In this document: positions 1-9,253 of the stretch, piece after piece
Layout of the letters: every line of letters begins with the position of its first letter
Numbering within the stretch: the first letter of the stretch is position 1
Assembly (NCBI GenBank): GCA_025356435.1
Contig: JANXSY010000226.1
Coordinates: 1-44,956 of the forward strand
DNA length: 44,956 nt
Source of the DNA: Isosphaeraceae bacterium
GTDB lineage: Bacteria; Planctomycetota; Planctomycetia; Isosphaerales; Isosphaeraceae
Direction of reading: 5' to 3'
Program-made: the position numbers and the translations under genes
The notes under the pieces: generated by a model
The model's input: the letters and a program-made list of their open reading frames with translations, nothing else
What the model was told of the DNA's origin: nothing
Databases searched by the model: none

Positions 1-1431
1 GAACGTGGTGCCGATGAAGCCGATCAGGCCGGGCACGTCGCGGTGGGTGAAGATAAAGAGGGTGCCGTCGAGGTGGGCGTCGAGCCGGTAAGGGCCAAGC
101 TGGACGAGGCGGATGAACTGCTTGCCGAAGAGGACGGCCGAGGCGATGTAGGTCTTCCGCTCGGTGACGACCTCGGTCTGGATCATCGAGCCGAAGTCGC
201 CGGGGTCGGTCGTCTTCTCCTCGATGATGGTGATCCCGCGCTCTTTGGCCAGGACCTCAGCGTTGACGAGGTTGACCGGCTCGTCGAGCGCCGACTCCAT
301 CCAGCCCGCCGCGAAGCTCGCGGTGATGAGCCGGGTGTTCTTGCTCGCGACGTCGCCGCGATAACGCACCGTTGCTCCCTTGACGGTGCCCCGGTCCATC
401 TGGGCGTGGAGCATTCCCATCCGGCGACCGAGGTCGAGATAGGTGCCGATCTCTTCCAGCTCAGCGCGGTCGAGCGTCGGCATGTTCACGGAGAACTTGA
501 TCTGACCGCGCCCGAAGAAGTCGGTCAGAAGCCGGGCAGCCTCGACGGCGACGCTGATCTGGGCCTCTTCGGTCGACGCGCCAAGGTGGGGCGTGACCAG
601 TACCTTCGGATGGAGGACGAGCGGGTGATCGGCGGGCGGAGGCTCGGGGTCGAAGGCGTCGATCGCCGCGCCGGCGACTTTGCCCGAGTTGAGGGCGTCG
701 AGGAGCGCCGCTTCATCAATCAGGCCGCCTCGGGCACAGTTGATGAGGCGGACGCTGGGCTTCATCATCCCGATCTCGCGAGCACCGACAAGGTGTCTGG
801 TCTCGGCCGAGAGGGGCGTGTGCAGGGTGATGTAGTCGCACTTGCTCCAGAGGTCGTCGAGCCGGGCAACGCTCTCGACACCCAGGTCCTGGGCACGCTC
901 GGCAGAGAGGAAGGGGTCGAAGCCGACGACCGTCATGTCGAACCCGAGCGCCCGCTTGGCGACGGCCAGGCCAACTCGACCGAGGCCGACGATCCCCAGC
1001 GTCTTGCCGCCGAGCTGGGTGCCGGTGAACTTGTTTCGGTCCCACTTGCCCGCCTTCATACTCGCGTTGGCCGGGCCAACGTTGCGTGAGAGGGCGAGGA
1101 TCAGCGCCATCGTATGCTCGGCCGTCGAGACGGTGTTCCCGCCCGGCGTGTTCATCACGACGATCCCCTGGCGGGTGGCTGACGGGACGTCGATGTTATC
1201 GACCCCCACCCCCGCGCGGACGATCACCTTGAGCCGGGGCTGATCCTTGAGGATCTCGGCGGTGAGCTGGGTGCCCGATCGGATCACAATCCCATCGGCC
1301 TCGACCAGCGCGGCACGAAGGCCAGCAGGGTCGAGCTTGGTGTTGACCACCACTTCGAGGCCCGGCTGGCTCTTGAGCAGGTCGAGCCCTTCGTCAGCCA
1401 ATTTGTCTGTCACGAGAACGCGATGCGACAC
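1..1431 (-). CDS. serA: D-3-phosphoglycerate dehydrogenase (3' end beyond window)
   Basis: Oxidises 3-phosphoglycerate to 3-phosphohydroxypyruvate with NAD, the first committed step of serine synthesis, in the cytosol. The 477 codons visible from a GTG start at 1431 (TTGAGG upstream) cover the substrate and NAD domains. The dinucleotide motif GLGRVG lies at residues 149-154. The catalytic set typical of 2-hydroxyacid dehydrogenases is present: Arg in NCARGG (about 234), Glu in DPEP (about 263) and His in PHLGAST (about 282). The remainder matches the intervening domain of long-form SerA and the start of an ACT domain (FTHRDVPGLIGFIG), which runs off the left edge. Long SerA proteins are about 525-540 aa, so roughly 50-60 residues are missing. 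It lies downstream of a class V aminotransferase on the same strand. Identification is very secure. Confidence 0.96.
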   Translation of the reverse strand, partial: MSHRVLVTDKLADEGLDLLKSQPGLEVVVNTKLDPAGLRAALVEADGIVIRSGTQLTAEILKDQPRLKVIVRAGVGVDNIDVPSATRQGIVVMNTPGGNTVSTAEHTMALILALSRNVGPANASMKAGKWDRNKFTGTQLGGKTLGIVGLGRVGLAVAKRALGFDMTVVGFDPFLSAERAQDLGVESVARLDDLWSKCDYITLHTPLSAETRHLVGAREIGMMKPSVRLINCARGGLIDEAALLDALNSGKVAGAAIDAFDPEPPPADHPLVLHPKVLVTPHLGASTEEAQISVAVEAARLLTDFFGRGQIKFSVNMPTLDRAELEEIGTYLDLGRRMGMLHAQMDRGTVKGATVRYRGDVASKNTRLITASFAAGWMESALDEPVNLVNAEVLAKERGITIIEEKTTDPGDFGSMIQTEVVTERKTYIASAVLFGKQFIRLVQLGPYRLDAHLDGTLFIFTHRDVPGLIGFIGTTF

Positions 1432-1512
1432 GATACGGCCTCAAGTTAGGCGATGGTCAGGATTGGATCGCGAGTGGTTGGAGTCGATGACCTGAAGGGG
1501 CCTTCCTCCGTC

Positions 1513-1552
1513 CCTCCTTCGATCGAAGCTCGTTCGGCTCGATCGAGGGAGG
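1513..1552 (-). terminator. Hairpin after the aminotransferase gene
   Basis: Arms 1513-1526 and 1539-1552 pair over 14 bp with one mismatch (GATCGA core flanked by CCTCC/GGAGG) around a 12-nt loop. It starts about 10 bp after the aminotransferase stop. No clear T-run follows on the minus strand, so it may be a weak terminator or attenuator between the aminotransferase and serA. Confidence 0.5.
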
Positions 1553-1562
1553 AACGTGAGTC

Positions 1563-2717
1563 TTAGCGAGCCACAGCCGACGTGGGGCCGATAAACACCC
1601 GCTGCGCTGCTGTCACAGCCTGGCCCGGCTCGACCTCGAAGCCGAGGTCGCTGAGCACCATCTCGAGCGCGGCGAGGCCCGAAATGACGTCAAGCTCGTC
1701 GGTATAGCCCATGTGGCCGATGCGGATGATGTGGCCTTTGAGCTTGTCCTGGCCGCCGACGGTCGTGATGCCGAACTTCTTGACCAGGCCATTGCGGATG
1801 TCCGAGTCTTTCAGGCCGGCAGGGACGCGGAAGGCGGTCAGGCCCTCGGCGGGACGGGCGCTGAAGAGTTCAAGCCCGAGCGCCTTGATGCCCTCCTGAC
1901 AGCCCTCGCTCATTCGTCGATGCCGCTCCCAGACGTTCTCGATCCCCTCGGCCAGGATCATCCTCAACGAGGCACGAAGCGCGAGGATCAGGGTGTGGGC
2001 GGGAGTGAACGGGGTGTCGAACTCCTTCGCCTTCTTCCGAGCCATCTTGAGATTGAAGTAGAACGAGCGGGATTCGAAAGCGTCGATCTTGGCCCAGGCC
2101 TTCTCGCTGACCGAGATGAAGGCCAGCCCGGGCGGCAGCATCAGGGCCTTCTGCGACCCGACGCAGAGGATGTCGACGCCCCAGGCGTCAGTCTGGCACT
2201 CCATCGCGCCGATGCCCGAGATGCCGTCGACGGCGAACACGGCGTCGGTCCCGGCGACGATCTTGCCGATCGCCTCAACCGGATGGCCGGTGCCGGTCGA
2301 CGTTTCGCTCAGCGTCCCCATCACGCAGGCGGCGTCAGGGTGCAGCTTGAGGGCGTTGGCGACCTGTTCGGGGTCGACCGGATGGCCCCACTCGGTGTCG
2401 AGGCTGACGGCGTTGATGCCGTAGGCTTTGCAGACGCTGACCCATCGGTTCGAAAAATAGCCGGCGTTGAGGACGATTGCCTTGCCGCCGGGGGGGACGG
2501 TGTTGACCACGGCGGCTTCCATCGCCCCGGTGCCCGACGCGGTGAGGATCATCACGTCGTTTTTCGTCCGGAACACATCCTTCAGACCGGCCGTGACCTC
2601 GGTCATGACCACCTTGGCCTCCGCCGAGCGGTGGTGGATCACCGGGCGGGCCAGTTCGAGCAAGACCTCTTCGGGGACCGGCGCCGGTCCCGGGGTCATC
2701 AATCGCGGCTTCCTCAT
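1563..2717 (-). CDS. Class V aminotransferase (alanine-glyoxylate / serine-pyruvate family)
   Basis: A PLP enzyme of the alanine-glyoxylate/serine-pyruvate aminotransferase family, 384 aa, normal length. The N-terminal MTPGPAPVPEEV segment is typical of the family. FAVDGISGIG holds the PLP-ring Asp (164), and VGSQKALMLPPG holds the Schiff-base lysine (190). GAGGACATCGACG precedes the ATG. The gene lies upstream of serA on the same strand. In several bacteria and archaea this family, rather than SerC, supplies the amino-transfer step of serine synthesis, or serine:glyoxylate exchange. The pairing with serA supports a role in serine metabolism, but the amino donor and acceptor cannot be read from the sequence. 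Confidence 0.9.
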   Translation of the reverse strand: MRKPRLMTPGPAPVPEEVLLELARPVIHHRSAEAKVVMTEVTAGLKDVFRTKNDVMILTASGTGAMEAAVVNTVPPGGKAIVLNAGYFSNRWVSVCKAYGINAVSLDTEWGHPVDPEQVANALKLHPDAACVMGTLSETSTGTGHPVEAIGKIVAGTDAVFAVDGISGIGAMECQTDAWGVDILCVGSQKALMLPPGLAFISVSEKAWAKIDAFESRSFYFNLKMARKKAKEFDTPFTPAHTLILALRASLRMILAEGIENVWERHRRMSEGCQEGIKALGLELFSARPAEGLTAFRVPAGLKDSDIRNGLVKKFGITTVGGQDKLKGHIIRIGHMGYTDELDVISGLAALEMVLSDLGFEVEPGQAVTAAQRVFIGPTSAVAR

Positions 2718-2807
2718 CGTCGATGTCCTCGATCTCTCTGGCGGAGCGGGGCGGTTGCGGAACCCCCGCCGATTGGCCTGGCCTGACGGGGAGTCGAAGC
2801 GACTAGT

Positions 2808-3254
2808 TTACCCTTCCGACCCCGCTTCGGGGAGAGGCGTTCGCGCGGGGGTCGTCTTGTAGACGCCCTCGGCGTCGAACACCGGGGTTGCGATCACGGC
2901 CAACGAGCCGTCTTCGGCTACCTCGCGGAAGAAGCAGGATCGATATCCCTCGTGGCAGGCCCCGCCGACCTGGCGGGCACGGATCAAGAGCACGTCGCCG
3001 TCGCAATCGAGCCGGATCGACTCGACATACTGGACGTGGCCTGAGGTGCCCCCCTTGTGCCAGCTTGACTGTCTCGACCGCGAATAGAAGTGCGTCTGGC
3101 CCGACTCCAGGGTCCGCCGGACCGCTGACTCGTCCATCCAGGCGAGCATCAAGACCTCGCCTGACGCCGAGTCCTGCACGATCGCGGGGACCAGGCCGTC
3201 AGCCGTCCACTTGAGCTTCGACAGGAGGGGGAGTTCGCTGACCTCGGGCGGCAT
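2808..3254 (-). CDS. hisI: Phosphoribosyl-AMP cyclohydrolase
   Basis: Third step of histidine synthesis: opens the adenine ring of phosphoribosyl-AMP. The start at 3254 has GAGGA about 6 nt upstream and gives 148 aa, usual for a stand-alone HisI. The longer frame to 3461 would run into the TPR gene and has no family similarity. Metal-binding residues are visible: LDCDGD (83-87), and Cys100-His101 with Cys107 in [12 protein letters not shown]. The substrate loop [11 protein letters not shown] is intact. There is no fused HisE domain, so pyrophosphohydrolase activity must come from elsewhere. The upstream TPR gene ends 28 bp away and the aminotransferase begins 90 bp downstream, so it may share a transcript with both. 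Confidence 0.95.
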   Translation of the reverse strand: MPPEVSELPLLSKLKWTADGLVPAIVQDSASGEVLMLAWMDESAVRRTLESGQTHFYSRSRQSSWHKGGTSGHVQYVESIRLDCDGDVLLIRARQVGGACHEGYRSCFFREVAEDGSLAVIATPVFDAEGVYKTTPARTPLPEAGSEG

Positions 3255-3282
3255 CGATTCCTCGTGCGATTGGGGACGGAGA

Positions 3283-5034
3283 TCAGGCGTCGAGCCCGTG
3301 CAGCAGGCCTTCAGCCTCGCGCCCGGCTCGTTCGTCGCCGAGACGTTGGGCCTGTTCGATCGCAAGTTCGGCGAGCCCCCGGGCGTGCTCGGGGTGGCCA
3401 TTATCGAGGAGCGTGGCGGCCGCGTCGATGGCGACCCATGCCGGTGACTCGGAGTCGTCAATCAGCGACTGATAGACCCGAACCGCCTCGTCGGGTTCGT
3501 CGGTCCTCGCCAGGAGTTCGGCCTTCCATGTCGCGAAGACGCGAGCACGTCGGCCCTCATGGAAATCCCGATCGATCTCGGCCGCCCGGTCGATCCAGGC
3601 GAGAGCCTCAGATGAGTCGTCTTTGGCGAGCGCCAGGCGGACCAGGGGAGCGAAGATTGTCTCGAGGTCAATCCGTGCGATCAGGGCCGGTTCACGCTCG
3701 ACGAGCGGGATGGCGAAGCGGGCGGTCCGGTCGTCGTCGCCAAGGGCGGCGGCCGAGCGGAAGGCGTCGGCGAGGGCGTAGTCGTCAAGCGCCTCGGGTG
3801 AGATCGCGTCGAGGTCGGGACCGCTCATGCAGCCCTCGTCGATCGCGTCGACCGCCTCCGGGTACTTGAGCGGCAGGTCCAGCCGCTTGCGGAGCCGGTC
3901 GAAGGGGTAGCCTTGATAGAGTTCGATCGAGGCCGGTCGCGCGGCCAGCTCTTCGCGGACGGCGATCATCGCTTCGAGCTTGGCCCGCAAGGCCGTGTCT
4001 CCGCCCGACGCGACCCGGCCGGCCTTCAACGGCGTCTCGCCATTGAGGCCGACGAACGGGCGGTTGATCCAGCGGTTCTCGTAGTAGTCTTCAACGTTCT
4101 CGCGATAGAGCCGTCGCCGCGATTGGTCGTCAACCCACTCGGGGAGCCGGATCGTCCAGACGGCCGCGTCGAGAATCGCTAGAGGCAGGGGGTTGCGGGT
4201 CGGGGTCGGGTCAAGGCCGAGGTCGCTGAGCGACGCGAGCACGGGGATCAGGCCCTCGAAGCTCGGCAGGGACAGCTTGAAGACCAGGTCCGACGCGAAA
4301 ACAATCGCGAGGACGCGCGGGAGTTCGTCGAGCCGAACCTCGCCCTCGTGCGGTCCGGGCATCGGGCGGCTGAGCCATTCGTCGACCGTGACGTCACGAC
4401 GCGACGGGTCGACGGCGGGGTCGACGGGAGACGGGAGACGACGAAGCACGGCGCGGCTGGCCAGTGCCTCGTAGAGCCGATCCGGCTCGCCTGAGCCTGT
4501 GAGGTCGATCGCGTGGCTGAAATCCTCCGCGAGGGCCTCTGCGCCCGCCCCCTGCCGGAGAACTTCGGCAAGCTTCCAGGCAGCGACGGCCCGATCGAAA
4601 TCGGACCCCGCCGTGAGCCGGACGACCTGGTCGAGGGCCTCGATCGCATGGGCGTTCTGGCCGAGCCAGGCAAGGCAGAGGGCGAGATTTTCGGCAGCGT
4701 CGGCGTCGGTCGGGTCGTCTTCGGCGAGCCTCGCGAAGGCCTCGGCGGCGGCGGTGAGGTCAGAGAGGTCTCGACCCCCGAACCCGTCGTCCCATCGCAG
4801 CCGACGCGCCTCATCGGCAGGCGTGCGGAAGCGATATTCGACGCGGGCCGACTCAGGGAGTTCGGTCGCGGAGGAGAGCCCTTCGAGGGCCTTGAGGGCG
4901 GCCGTCTGGCCCGGATCGATCCGGACCGCGCGTTGCCAGCAAGCCCATGCGGCGAGTGGTCGATGGAGGAATAAGTGCCCCCAACCCTCCTGAACGAGGG
5001 CGGAGGGGGCCTTTTCCTCCCGGATTTCGGTCAT
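3283..5034 (-). CDS. TPR-repeat protein without zinc motif, paralogue of the upstream gene
   Basis: A 583-aa probably cytosolic protein of unknown function; no signal peptide or membrane segment is seen. TPR-like helical hairpins occur near 15-50, 95-150 and 440-575 (for example [20 protein letters not shown]). A central module holds [19 protein letters not shown] (236-254), then W322 and the motif LNGETPLKA (330-338). The same succession (DLPKILGRV, then W and LDGRTPRQAA) occurs in the gene just upstream, so the two look like full-length diverged tandem duplicates. Only the upstream copy has the SEC-C Cys cluster. The start codon is 3 bp after the preceding stop, with no Shine-Dalgarno sequence, which suggests coupled translation. 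Confidence 0.75.
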   Translation of the reverse strand: MTEIREEKAPSALVQEGWGHLFLHRPLAAWACWQRAVRIDPGQTAALKALEGLSSATELPESARVEYRFRTPADEARRLRWDDGFGGRDLSDLTAAAEAFARLAEDDPTDADAAENLALCLAWLGQNAHAIEALDQVVRLTAGSDFDRAVAAWKLAEVLRQGAGAEALAEDFSHAIDLTGSGEPDRLYEALASRAVLRRLPSPVDPAVDPSRRDVTVDEWLSRPMPGPHEGEVRLDELPRVLAIVFASDLVFKLSLPSFEGLIPVLASLSDLGLDPTPTRNPLPLAILDAAVWTIRLPEWVDDQSRRRLYRENVEDYYENRWINRPFVGLNGETPLKAGRVASGGDTALRAKLEAMIAVREELAARPASIELYQGYPFDRLRKRLDLPLKYPEAVDAIDEGCMSGPDLDAISPEALDDYALADAFRSAAALGDDDRTARFAIPLVEREPALIARIDLETIFAPLVRLALAKDDSSEALAWIDRAAEIDRDFHEGRRARVFATWKAELLARTDEPDEAVRVYQSLIDDSESPAWVAIDAAATLLDNGHPEHARGLAELAIEQAQRLGDERAGREAEGLLHGLDA

Positions 5035-5037
5035 CGA

Positions 5038-7287
5038 TTAGCGTCCGGGGATGATCAACTTCGGCTTGTCGGGTCCGCCAGGGTTCTGCGAGGGTGAGCC
5101 GGGCGTCCAGATCCCGCCGGACTGGCCGCCCGACGCGGCTTCCGGGGTCCAGATTCCCCCCTTGGTGGCGGCGACGCCGAGCTGTCCTGAGGCGGTCGTG
5201 ACGCGCGGGCCATACTCTGCCATCAGCGCCTGGAGGGCACGCGGGTCAAGGAGATAGTCGCCCGGCACGTCGGGGTTAGGGGCCATCCGGATCAGGCCCA
5301 TCTGGAGCAGGCTCATCATGAGCGACTGACTCGCCGCCTGGTTCTCTCGGTAGCGTTCGAGCACGATCGCTAGCTCGGGCACCCACGTCTCGGGCGTCTC
5401 GTGGCGGGCCTTGAGGCCGATCTCGAGCATGTCCCACGCCGGCGCGTTGGCCATCCGATGGGCGGCGGGCTCGACCTTCCGGCCTACCTCGATCTTGCGG
5501 AACGCCTCGTCGTAGCGGTCGCGACTCGCCTCGAAGTTGGCCAATTCGGTGTAGACGGCCCGGACCAGGCCCTTCGACGCGATGAACTCCGGCCGCGCGG
5601 CGAGGGCGTGCGCCGCCCGCTCGATCGACCCATTGAGCCCGACCGTCTGCGACCTCAGGAAGAAGGTGAGCAACGCCGCGTCACCGAGTCGTTCGGCCGG
5701 GACATAGGCGAAGCGGGAGAATGAAAGGGCCTCGACATCGACCGTCTCGGGGTCGATTTCGGGCTCGGCGGGGATATTCAGCGAGGCCCGCATCGCGGCC
5801 ATGTCGATCGGCGACCGGCTGAGTTCCTGCTGATACTCGAACTGGCAGAACGCGGCGCGGAGCGGCACCTCGGCGTCCCGGGCCTGGGCGGCCTGGCGGG
5901 GCGTCCGGCCGTCGAGATACGGGAGCTTGAGGCCTGGCCAGACGTCGCGGATCAGCCTCGCCTGTTCCTCGTCGGTGAGCCGACGAAGCTGCACTGGGCC
6001 AGCACCCTCAGGGGGATACCACTCCCAGGAGAGGGCGAGATTGTAGCGGGAGGTTGTGCCGAGCACCTTCGTCTTGGGATGCGCGGGGGGAATCGACGGC
6101 CCGGCGAGTCCTGTGAGCCGCGAGCTGAGGACATCAAGCTTGCCGTCGTCGTCGCCTTCAAGTGCGACGATCTCGCGGCCAACGGCCACCCGTCCCAGGA
6201 TCTTCGGCAGGTCTCCGACTTTCAGGTTCGTCCCATCGCCCGGCGGGAGGGCGAGGCGGTCGAGCAGGATAAAGTGGTCGACCTCGGGCGAGTCAGGGTC
6301 GGTCGGGTCGATCGGTCCGCGTTCGTCCTCGGCGATATCCGCCTGGTCCCGCAGGGTTGCGAGCAGGGCGTCGCGATTGCGGAGCGGCCAGATGAGCTGA
6401 ACGTGCTCGACCTTGTCGGCCGACTTGGCTGGCGTGATTAACTGGCAGAGGGCTTCGAGGTCAACGGCCTCGGCGGAGTTGCCCATCTTGGCGACGGCGA
6501 GGCGAAGGTAGTGCGAGGCCGGGGCGTCTTCCGCGAGCCAGAGGCGGCAGAGACCGAGGTTGCGCTCAGCCTCGGCACCGGGAAGCTCGTGCGAGAGCAG
6601 TTCGAAGGCAGCGGCGGCCGACGACCAGAGCCCCTTCTCGGCCCAGCCGAGGGCCTCAGCGAACCGCTTTGCCCCCTCAGGGTTGAGGCCGGTCGGCGTC
6701 GCCGAGAGCGTGAAGGTCGTCTTCTGCCAGGGCATAACCCCGGCGTTGCTGAGGATCGAATTCTCGACCGACGAGAGGCGATCGGCTTCGGCATCCTGCG
6801 CCGTCATCGTCCGGGCGAGGCCGAGGTGGGCGAGCGCGGACTGATAGTGGCCGATCCGGGCGAGCAGGCTGCCGGTGATCGCGATCATCCCCGCGAGGCC
6901 GTGACGCTCGGCATCGCTGACGGTCGCGAGGGCCTGTTGGAGCTGGCCGATCCCCGCGAGCGGACCTTCAGTCTCAAGGACGCAGCGGACGAGGAGCGCC
7001 TGCGCCGCGATGTGCTGCGGCTGTCGCCTGAGCAGTTCGCGGAGCGTTGCCTTGGCCTCTTCGGGCATTTCCTGACGGATCTGGAGGAGCGACTTGCGGA
7101 TCAGCAGCCAGGCATTCGCGGGCTCCTTGCGCAGTCCCTCGTCGAGAACGTCAAGAGCGGCCTCGTTCTGGCCGGTCTCGTAGAGTCGCTGGGCGCGGTC
7201 AGCGTACGACTCCATCTTGTGGCAGCACCACTTGAATTTCTCACCGCTGCCACACGGACACAAGGCATAGGGATCGACGCCCGCCAT
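5038..7287 (-). CDS. SEC-C zinc-motif TPR protein
   Basis: A 749-aa protein of unknown function. I place the start at 7287 because the SEC-C motif follows at once: CPCGSGEKFKWCCH with C10, C12, C21 and C22/H23 as ligands, like the metal-binding tail of SecA. The longer frame to 7482 would run into terC. TPR helices follow: about 30-110 (YETGQNEAALDVLDEGL), 130-165 and 205-265, and again towards the C-terminus. The central module shared with the next gene has DLPKILGRVAVGREIVAL (359-376), W450 and LDGRTPRQAA (458-467). The last 50 residues are a low-complexity Gly/Pro tail with two GGIWTP repeats. SEC-C modules often mediate protein or nucleic-acid contacts; the partner here is unknown. Confidence 0.8.
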   Translation of the reverse strand: MAGVDPYALCPCGSGEKFKWCCHKMESYADRAQRLYETGQNEAALDVLDEGLRKEPANAWLLIRKSLLQIRQEMPEEAKATLRELLRRQPQHIAAQALLVRCVLETEGPLAGIGQLQQALATVSDAERHGLAGMIAITGSLLARIGHYQSALAHLGLARTMTAQDAEADRLSSVENSILSNAGVMPWQKTTFTLSATPTGLNPEGAKRFAEALGWAEKGLWSSAAAAFELLSHELPGAEAERNLGLCRLWLAEDAPASHYLRLAVAKMGNSAEAVDLEALCQLITPAKSADKVEHVQLIWPLRNRDALLATLRDQADIAEDERGPIDPTDPDSPEVDHFILLDRLALPPGDGTNLKVGDLPKILGRVAVGREIVALEGDDDGKLDVLSSRLTGLAGPSIPPAHPKTKVLGTTSRYNLALSWEWYPPEGAGPVQLRRLTDEEQARLIRDVWPGLKLPYLDGRTPRQAAQARDAEVPLRAAFCQFEYQQELSRSPIDMAAMRASLNIPAEPEIDPETVDVEALSFSRFAYVPAERLGDAALLTFFLRSQTVGLNGSIERAAHALAARPEFIASKGLVRAVYTELANFEASRDRYDEAFRKIEVGRKVEPAAHRMANAPAWDMLEIGLKARHETPETWVPELAIVLERYRENQAASQSLMMSLLQMGLIRMAPNPDVPGDYLLDPRALQALMAEYGPRVTTASGQLGVAATKGGIWTPEAASGGQSGGIWTPGSPSQNPGGPDKPKLIIPGR

Positions 7288-7393
7288 CACTCGCCGTCCT
7301 GATAGAAAAGGTGCGTTCGCACGTAGTTCGCGAGGTGTCAGAGTAGCAAAAGCCCGGTAGCGGCGTCTATCCACGTCGATCCCCGGCCGGCGA

Positions 7394-8236
7394 TCAGGCG
7401 AGGAACTCAGACTCGCTGATCGGGGGCGACGCGGCGGGGGGCTTCGACTTCGGCTTATAGAAGAAGCTGGCGACGACGACAAGGCCCATCCCGCCCCAGA
7501 AGACCCACTCGTTCATCTCCAGCGGAAGGCCGAAAGCCCATCCGGGCACTCGGGCCAGCCAGGCCGGGGCCGTGCCGGGAGGATGCAGAGCGTGATGGAG
7601 TCCGCCGCCGACGAGCTTCACGCCGATCCAGGCGACGAGATAATAGGCCCCGGTCGCCAGTCCCGCGAACTTGTCGAGCAGGATCAGGAAGTAGCCCGCG
7701 ACGAACCGCATCGCCACGATCCCGAGGATGCCGCCGAGATAGACGATCAGCAGCGTGAGCGTGACCGGGAAGCCGAAGGCCTCGAACACGACCCGCCGGC
7801 CGATCTCCGCCGGTATCCCCCCAGCCATCGCGACCGCCGCGACGATCGAGTCAATCGAGAAGGCGATGTCGGCTACCTCGACGCCGATCACCGTGCCCCA
7901 GAAGCCGCCGCCGAACCGCGAGGTCTTGCCGTGCTCGTCTTCGCCGTCGGAGAACACGAGATGGGCGATCGCCAGGTAGAGGAGGTAACAGCCCCCCACG
8001 ACCTTGAACGCCCAGTATTCCAGGAGCTTCGACGCGAAGAGCACGGCGATCAGCCGGAAGGCGAACGCGCCGAAGATGCCAAAACGCAAGGCCCGTTTCT
8101 GTTGCTCGCGCGGGAGGTGCCTGACCATCACCGCGAGCACCAGGGCGTTGTCCGCGCTCAGGAGCCCTTCCAGGAACACGAGCGTCAGAATCGTCCCCGC
8201 GATCAGGCCGAACTGGGCGATATTTAAGCCCCACAT
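7394..8236 (-). CDS. TerC-family integral membrane protein (probable metal-ion exporter)
   Basis: A 280-aa polytopic inner-membrane protein of the TerC family. Family members are tied to tellurite resistance and, in better studied bacteria, to manganese export. About seven hydrophobic helices are evident. The conserved acidic membrane motifs are intact: EGLLSADNALVLA near residue 23 and VEVADIAFSIDSI near 118. A GAGGAG sequence lies about 10 nt upstream of the ATG. The Ser/Pro-rich tail (SKPPAASPPISESEFLA) is variable in the family. It begins the minus-strand run leading to serA, with about 106 bp before the SEC-C gene. A promoter candidate lies at 8324-8351. No yybP-ykoY manganese riboswitch is recognisable upstream. 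Confidence 0.9.
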   Translation of the reverse strand: MWGLNIAQFGLIAGTILTLVFLEGLLSADNALVLAVMVRHLPREQQKRALRFGIFGAFAFRLIAVLFASKLLEYWAFKVVGGCYLLYLAIAHLVFSDGEDEHGKTSRFGGGFWGTVIGVEVADIAFSIDSIVAAVAMAGGIPAEIGRRVVFEAFGFPVTLTLLIVYLGGILGIVAMRFVAGYFLILLDKFAGLATGAYYLVAWIGVKLVGGGLHHALHPPGTAPAWLARVPGWAFGLPLEMNEWVFWGGMGLVVVASFFYKPKSKPPAASPPISESEFLA

Positions 8237-8323
8237 GCGGGGGAACTCCTCGACTTAAAGGGCAGTTCTATCAATGGTGAGCGCCGATGCGGTCGAATTA
8301 CGGAGAAGTCAAGCTAACAAAGT

Positions 8324-8351
8324 CTTGTAGAGTTGACGACCCTCATGTCAA
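8324..8351 (-). promoter_or_regulatory. Candidate sigma-70 promoter for terC
   Basis: On the minus strand TTGACA (8346-8351) is separated by 16 bp from TACAAG (8324-8329). The -35 is perfect and the -10 matches four of six. An inverted repeat TTGAC-N9-GTCAA (8333-8351) overlaps the spacer and -35 and could be an operator. The transcript would have a leader of about 80 nt. Confidence 0.45.
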
Positions 8352-8441
8352 TCTTGAGAGATCGGGCAGTGTCGGCATGATGACCTGCAAGTGATTCGGT
8401 CGCAGCGGGGTTTCCTTCGACGGCATGGGAGGATAGGCGCG

Positions 8442-9188
8442 TTGCAACCTCCGAGATTGACGGTCCTGGGTCTTGCCGCGACCATTCTCTTCTGTGCCGG
8501 AGGCGTCTCGGCCCAGACGCCGGCCGCACCAGCGAAGCCCCCCGCGAAGCCGTCAGCGAAGCGAGATGTCGAGCCGAAGGTGCTCTCGGCCGAGGAGTCG
8601 GCGAAGCGGGCACGCGGGTCGTCGTTCCTCGGGGGCGGCGAGGCCGATCGTTACGGCGATTTGGTGCCGTTCTCTGAGCTGCCGCCCTGGAAGCAGGCGA
8701 GCTTTTATGGGGTGCGAGCCAGGGCCCAGACTGTGGTCTTCGTCGTCGATTGCTCGGAAAGCATGGCCGACGACTCGTGCCTCATCCGCGCCAAGCGAGA
8801 GCTAAGACGCAGCGTCGCGAGCCTTCAGTTCCCCCAGAAATTCACGGTGATCTTCTACAACGAAGAGCCGATTCCAATGCCGGGCCTCGTGCCCAGGTCG
8901 GTCGATACCGGTACCAAAGACCAGTTCTTGCACTGGCTCCGGCTGATCGAGCCCGACGGCGGCACCGACCCGCGCGGGGCGATGCAATTGGCGATCGGGA
9001 TGAACCCCGACGCCATCTATCTCCTCTCTGACGGACTCTTCCCCAACGGCACGTCTGAGACGATCGCCGACCGGAACAGGAAGAAAATCCCGATCCATTG
9101 CATCGACCTCTCGGGAGGAGAGGGGGGTGAGCACCTCAGGCGGATCGCCAAGGATTCCGGCGGCCAATATGCCGCGCGGTCGCGATAG
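8442..9188 (+). CDS. Secreted von Willebrand factor A domain protein
   Basis: A 248-aa exported protein with one VWA domain. I chose the TTG at 8442: GGGAGGA ends 7 nt upstream, and the protein then opens with a clean signal peptide (LTVLGLAATILFCAGGVSA, cleavage near residue 24). A GTG at 8391 in the same frame has no comparable ribosome site. An Ala/Pro/Lys-rich linker (25-45) precedes the VWA fold, which starts near residue 97. The metal-ion-dependent adhesion site DCSES (D103, S105, S107) is complete, and the later motif GGTDPRGA supplies the usual Thr. Planctomycetes encode many such secreted VWA proteins; the ligand is unknown. It is divergent from terC and convergent with the next gene. 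Confidence 0.8.
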   Translation: MQPPRLTVLGLAATILFCAGGVSAQTPAAPAKPPAKPSAKRDVEPKVLSAEESAKRARGSSFLGGGEADRYGDLVPFSELPPWKQASFYGVRARAQTVVFVVDCSESMADDSCLIRAKRELRRSVASLQFPQKFTVIFYNEEPIPMPGLVPRSVDTGTKDQFLHWLRLIEPDGGTDPRGAMQLAIGMNPDAIYLLSDGLFPNGTSETIADRNRKKIPIHCIDLSGGEGGEHLRRIAKDSGGQYAARSR

Positions 9189-9253
9189 TTGGCCCGATCA
9201 GATTCGGCAGGGCCCGGGAGAGGAGGGCCGAACCTTCGGGACCGGAGCGGGCT

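Noticed and set aside
43..1089. 348-aa plus-strand open frame
   Set aside because: It lies antisense to serA, whose residues and motifs are unmistakable; it is a product of high GC.
1713..2786. 357-aa plus-strand open frame
   Set aside because: Antisense to the class V aminotransferase.
8237..8400. Manganese (yybP-ykoY) riboswitch upstream of terC
   Set aside because: Looked for because many terC genes have one; no conserved core or suitable stems were found.
9189..9253. Terminator between the convergent VWA and coiled-coil genes
   Set aside because: Only a 6-bp stem (TTCGGC/GCCGAA) around a long loop; too weak to call.
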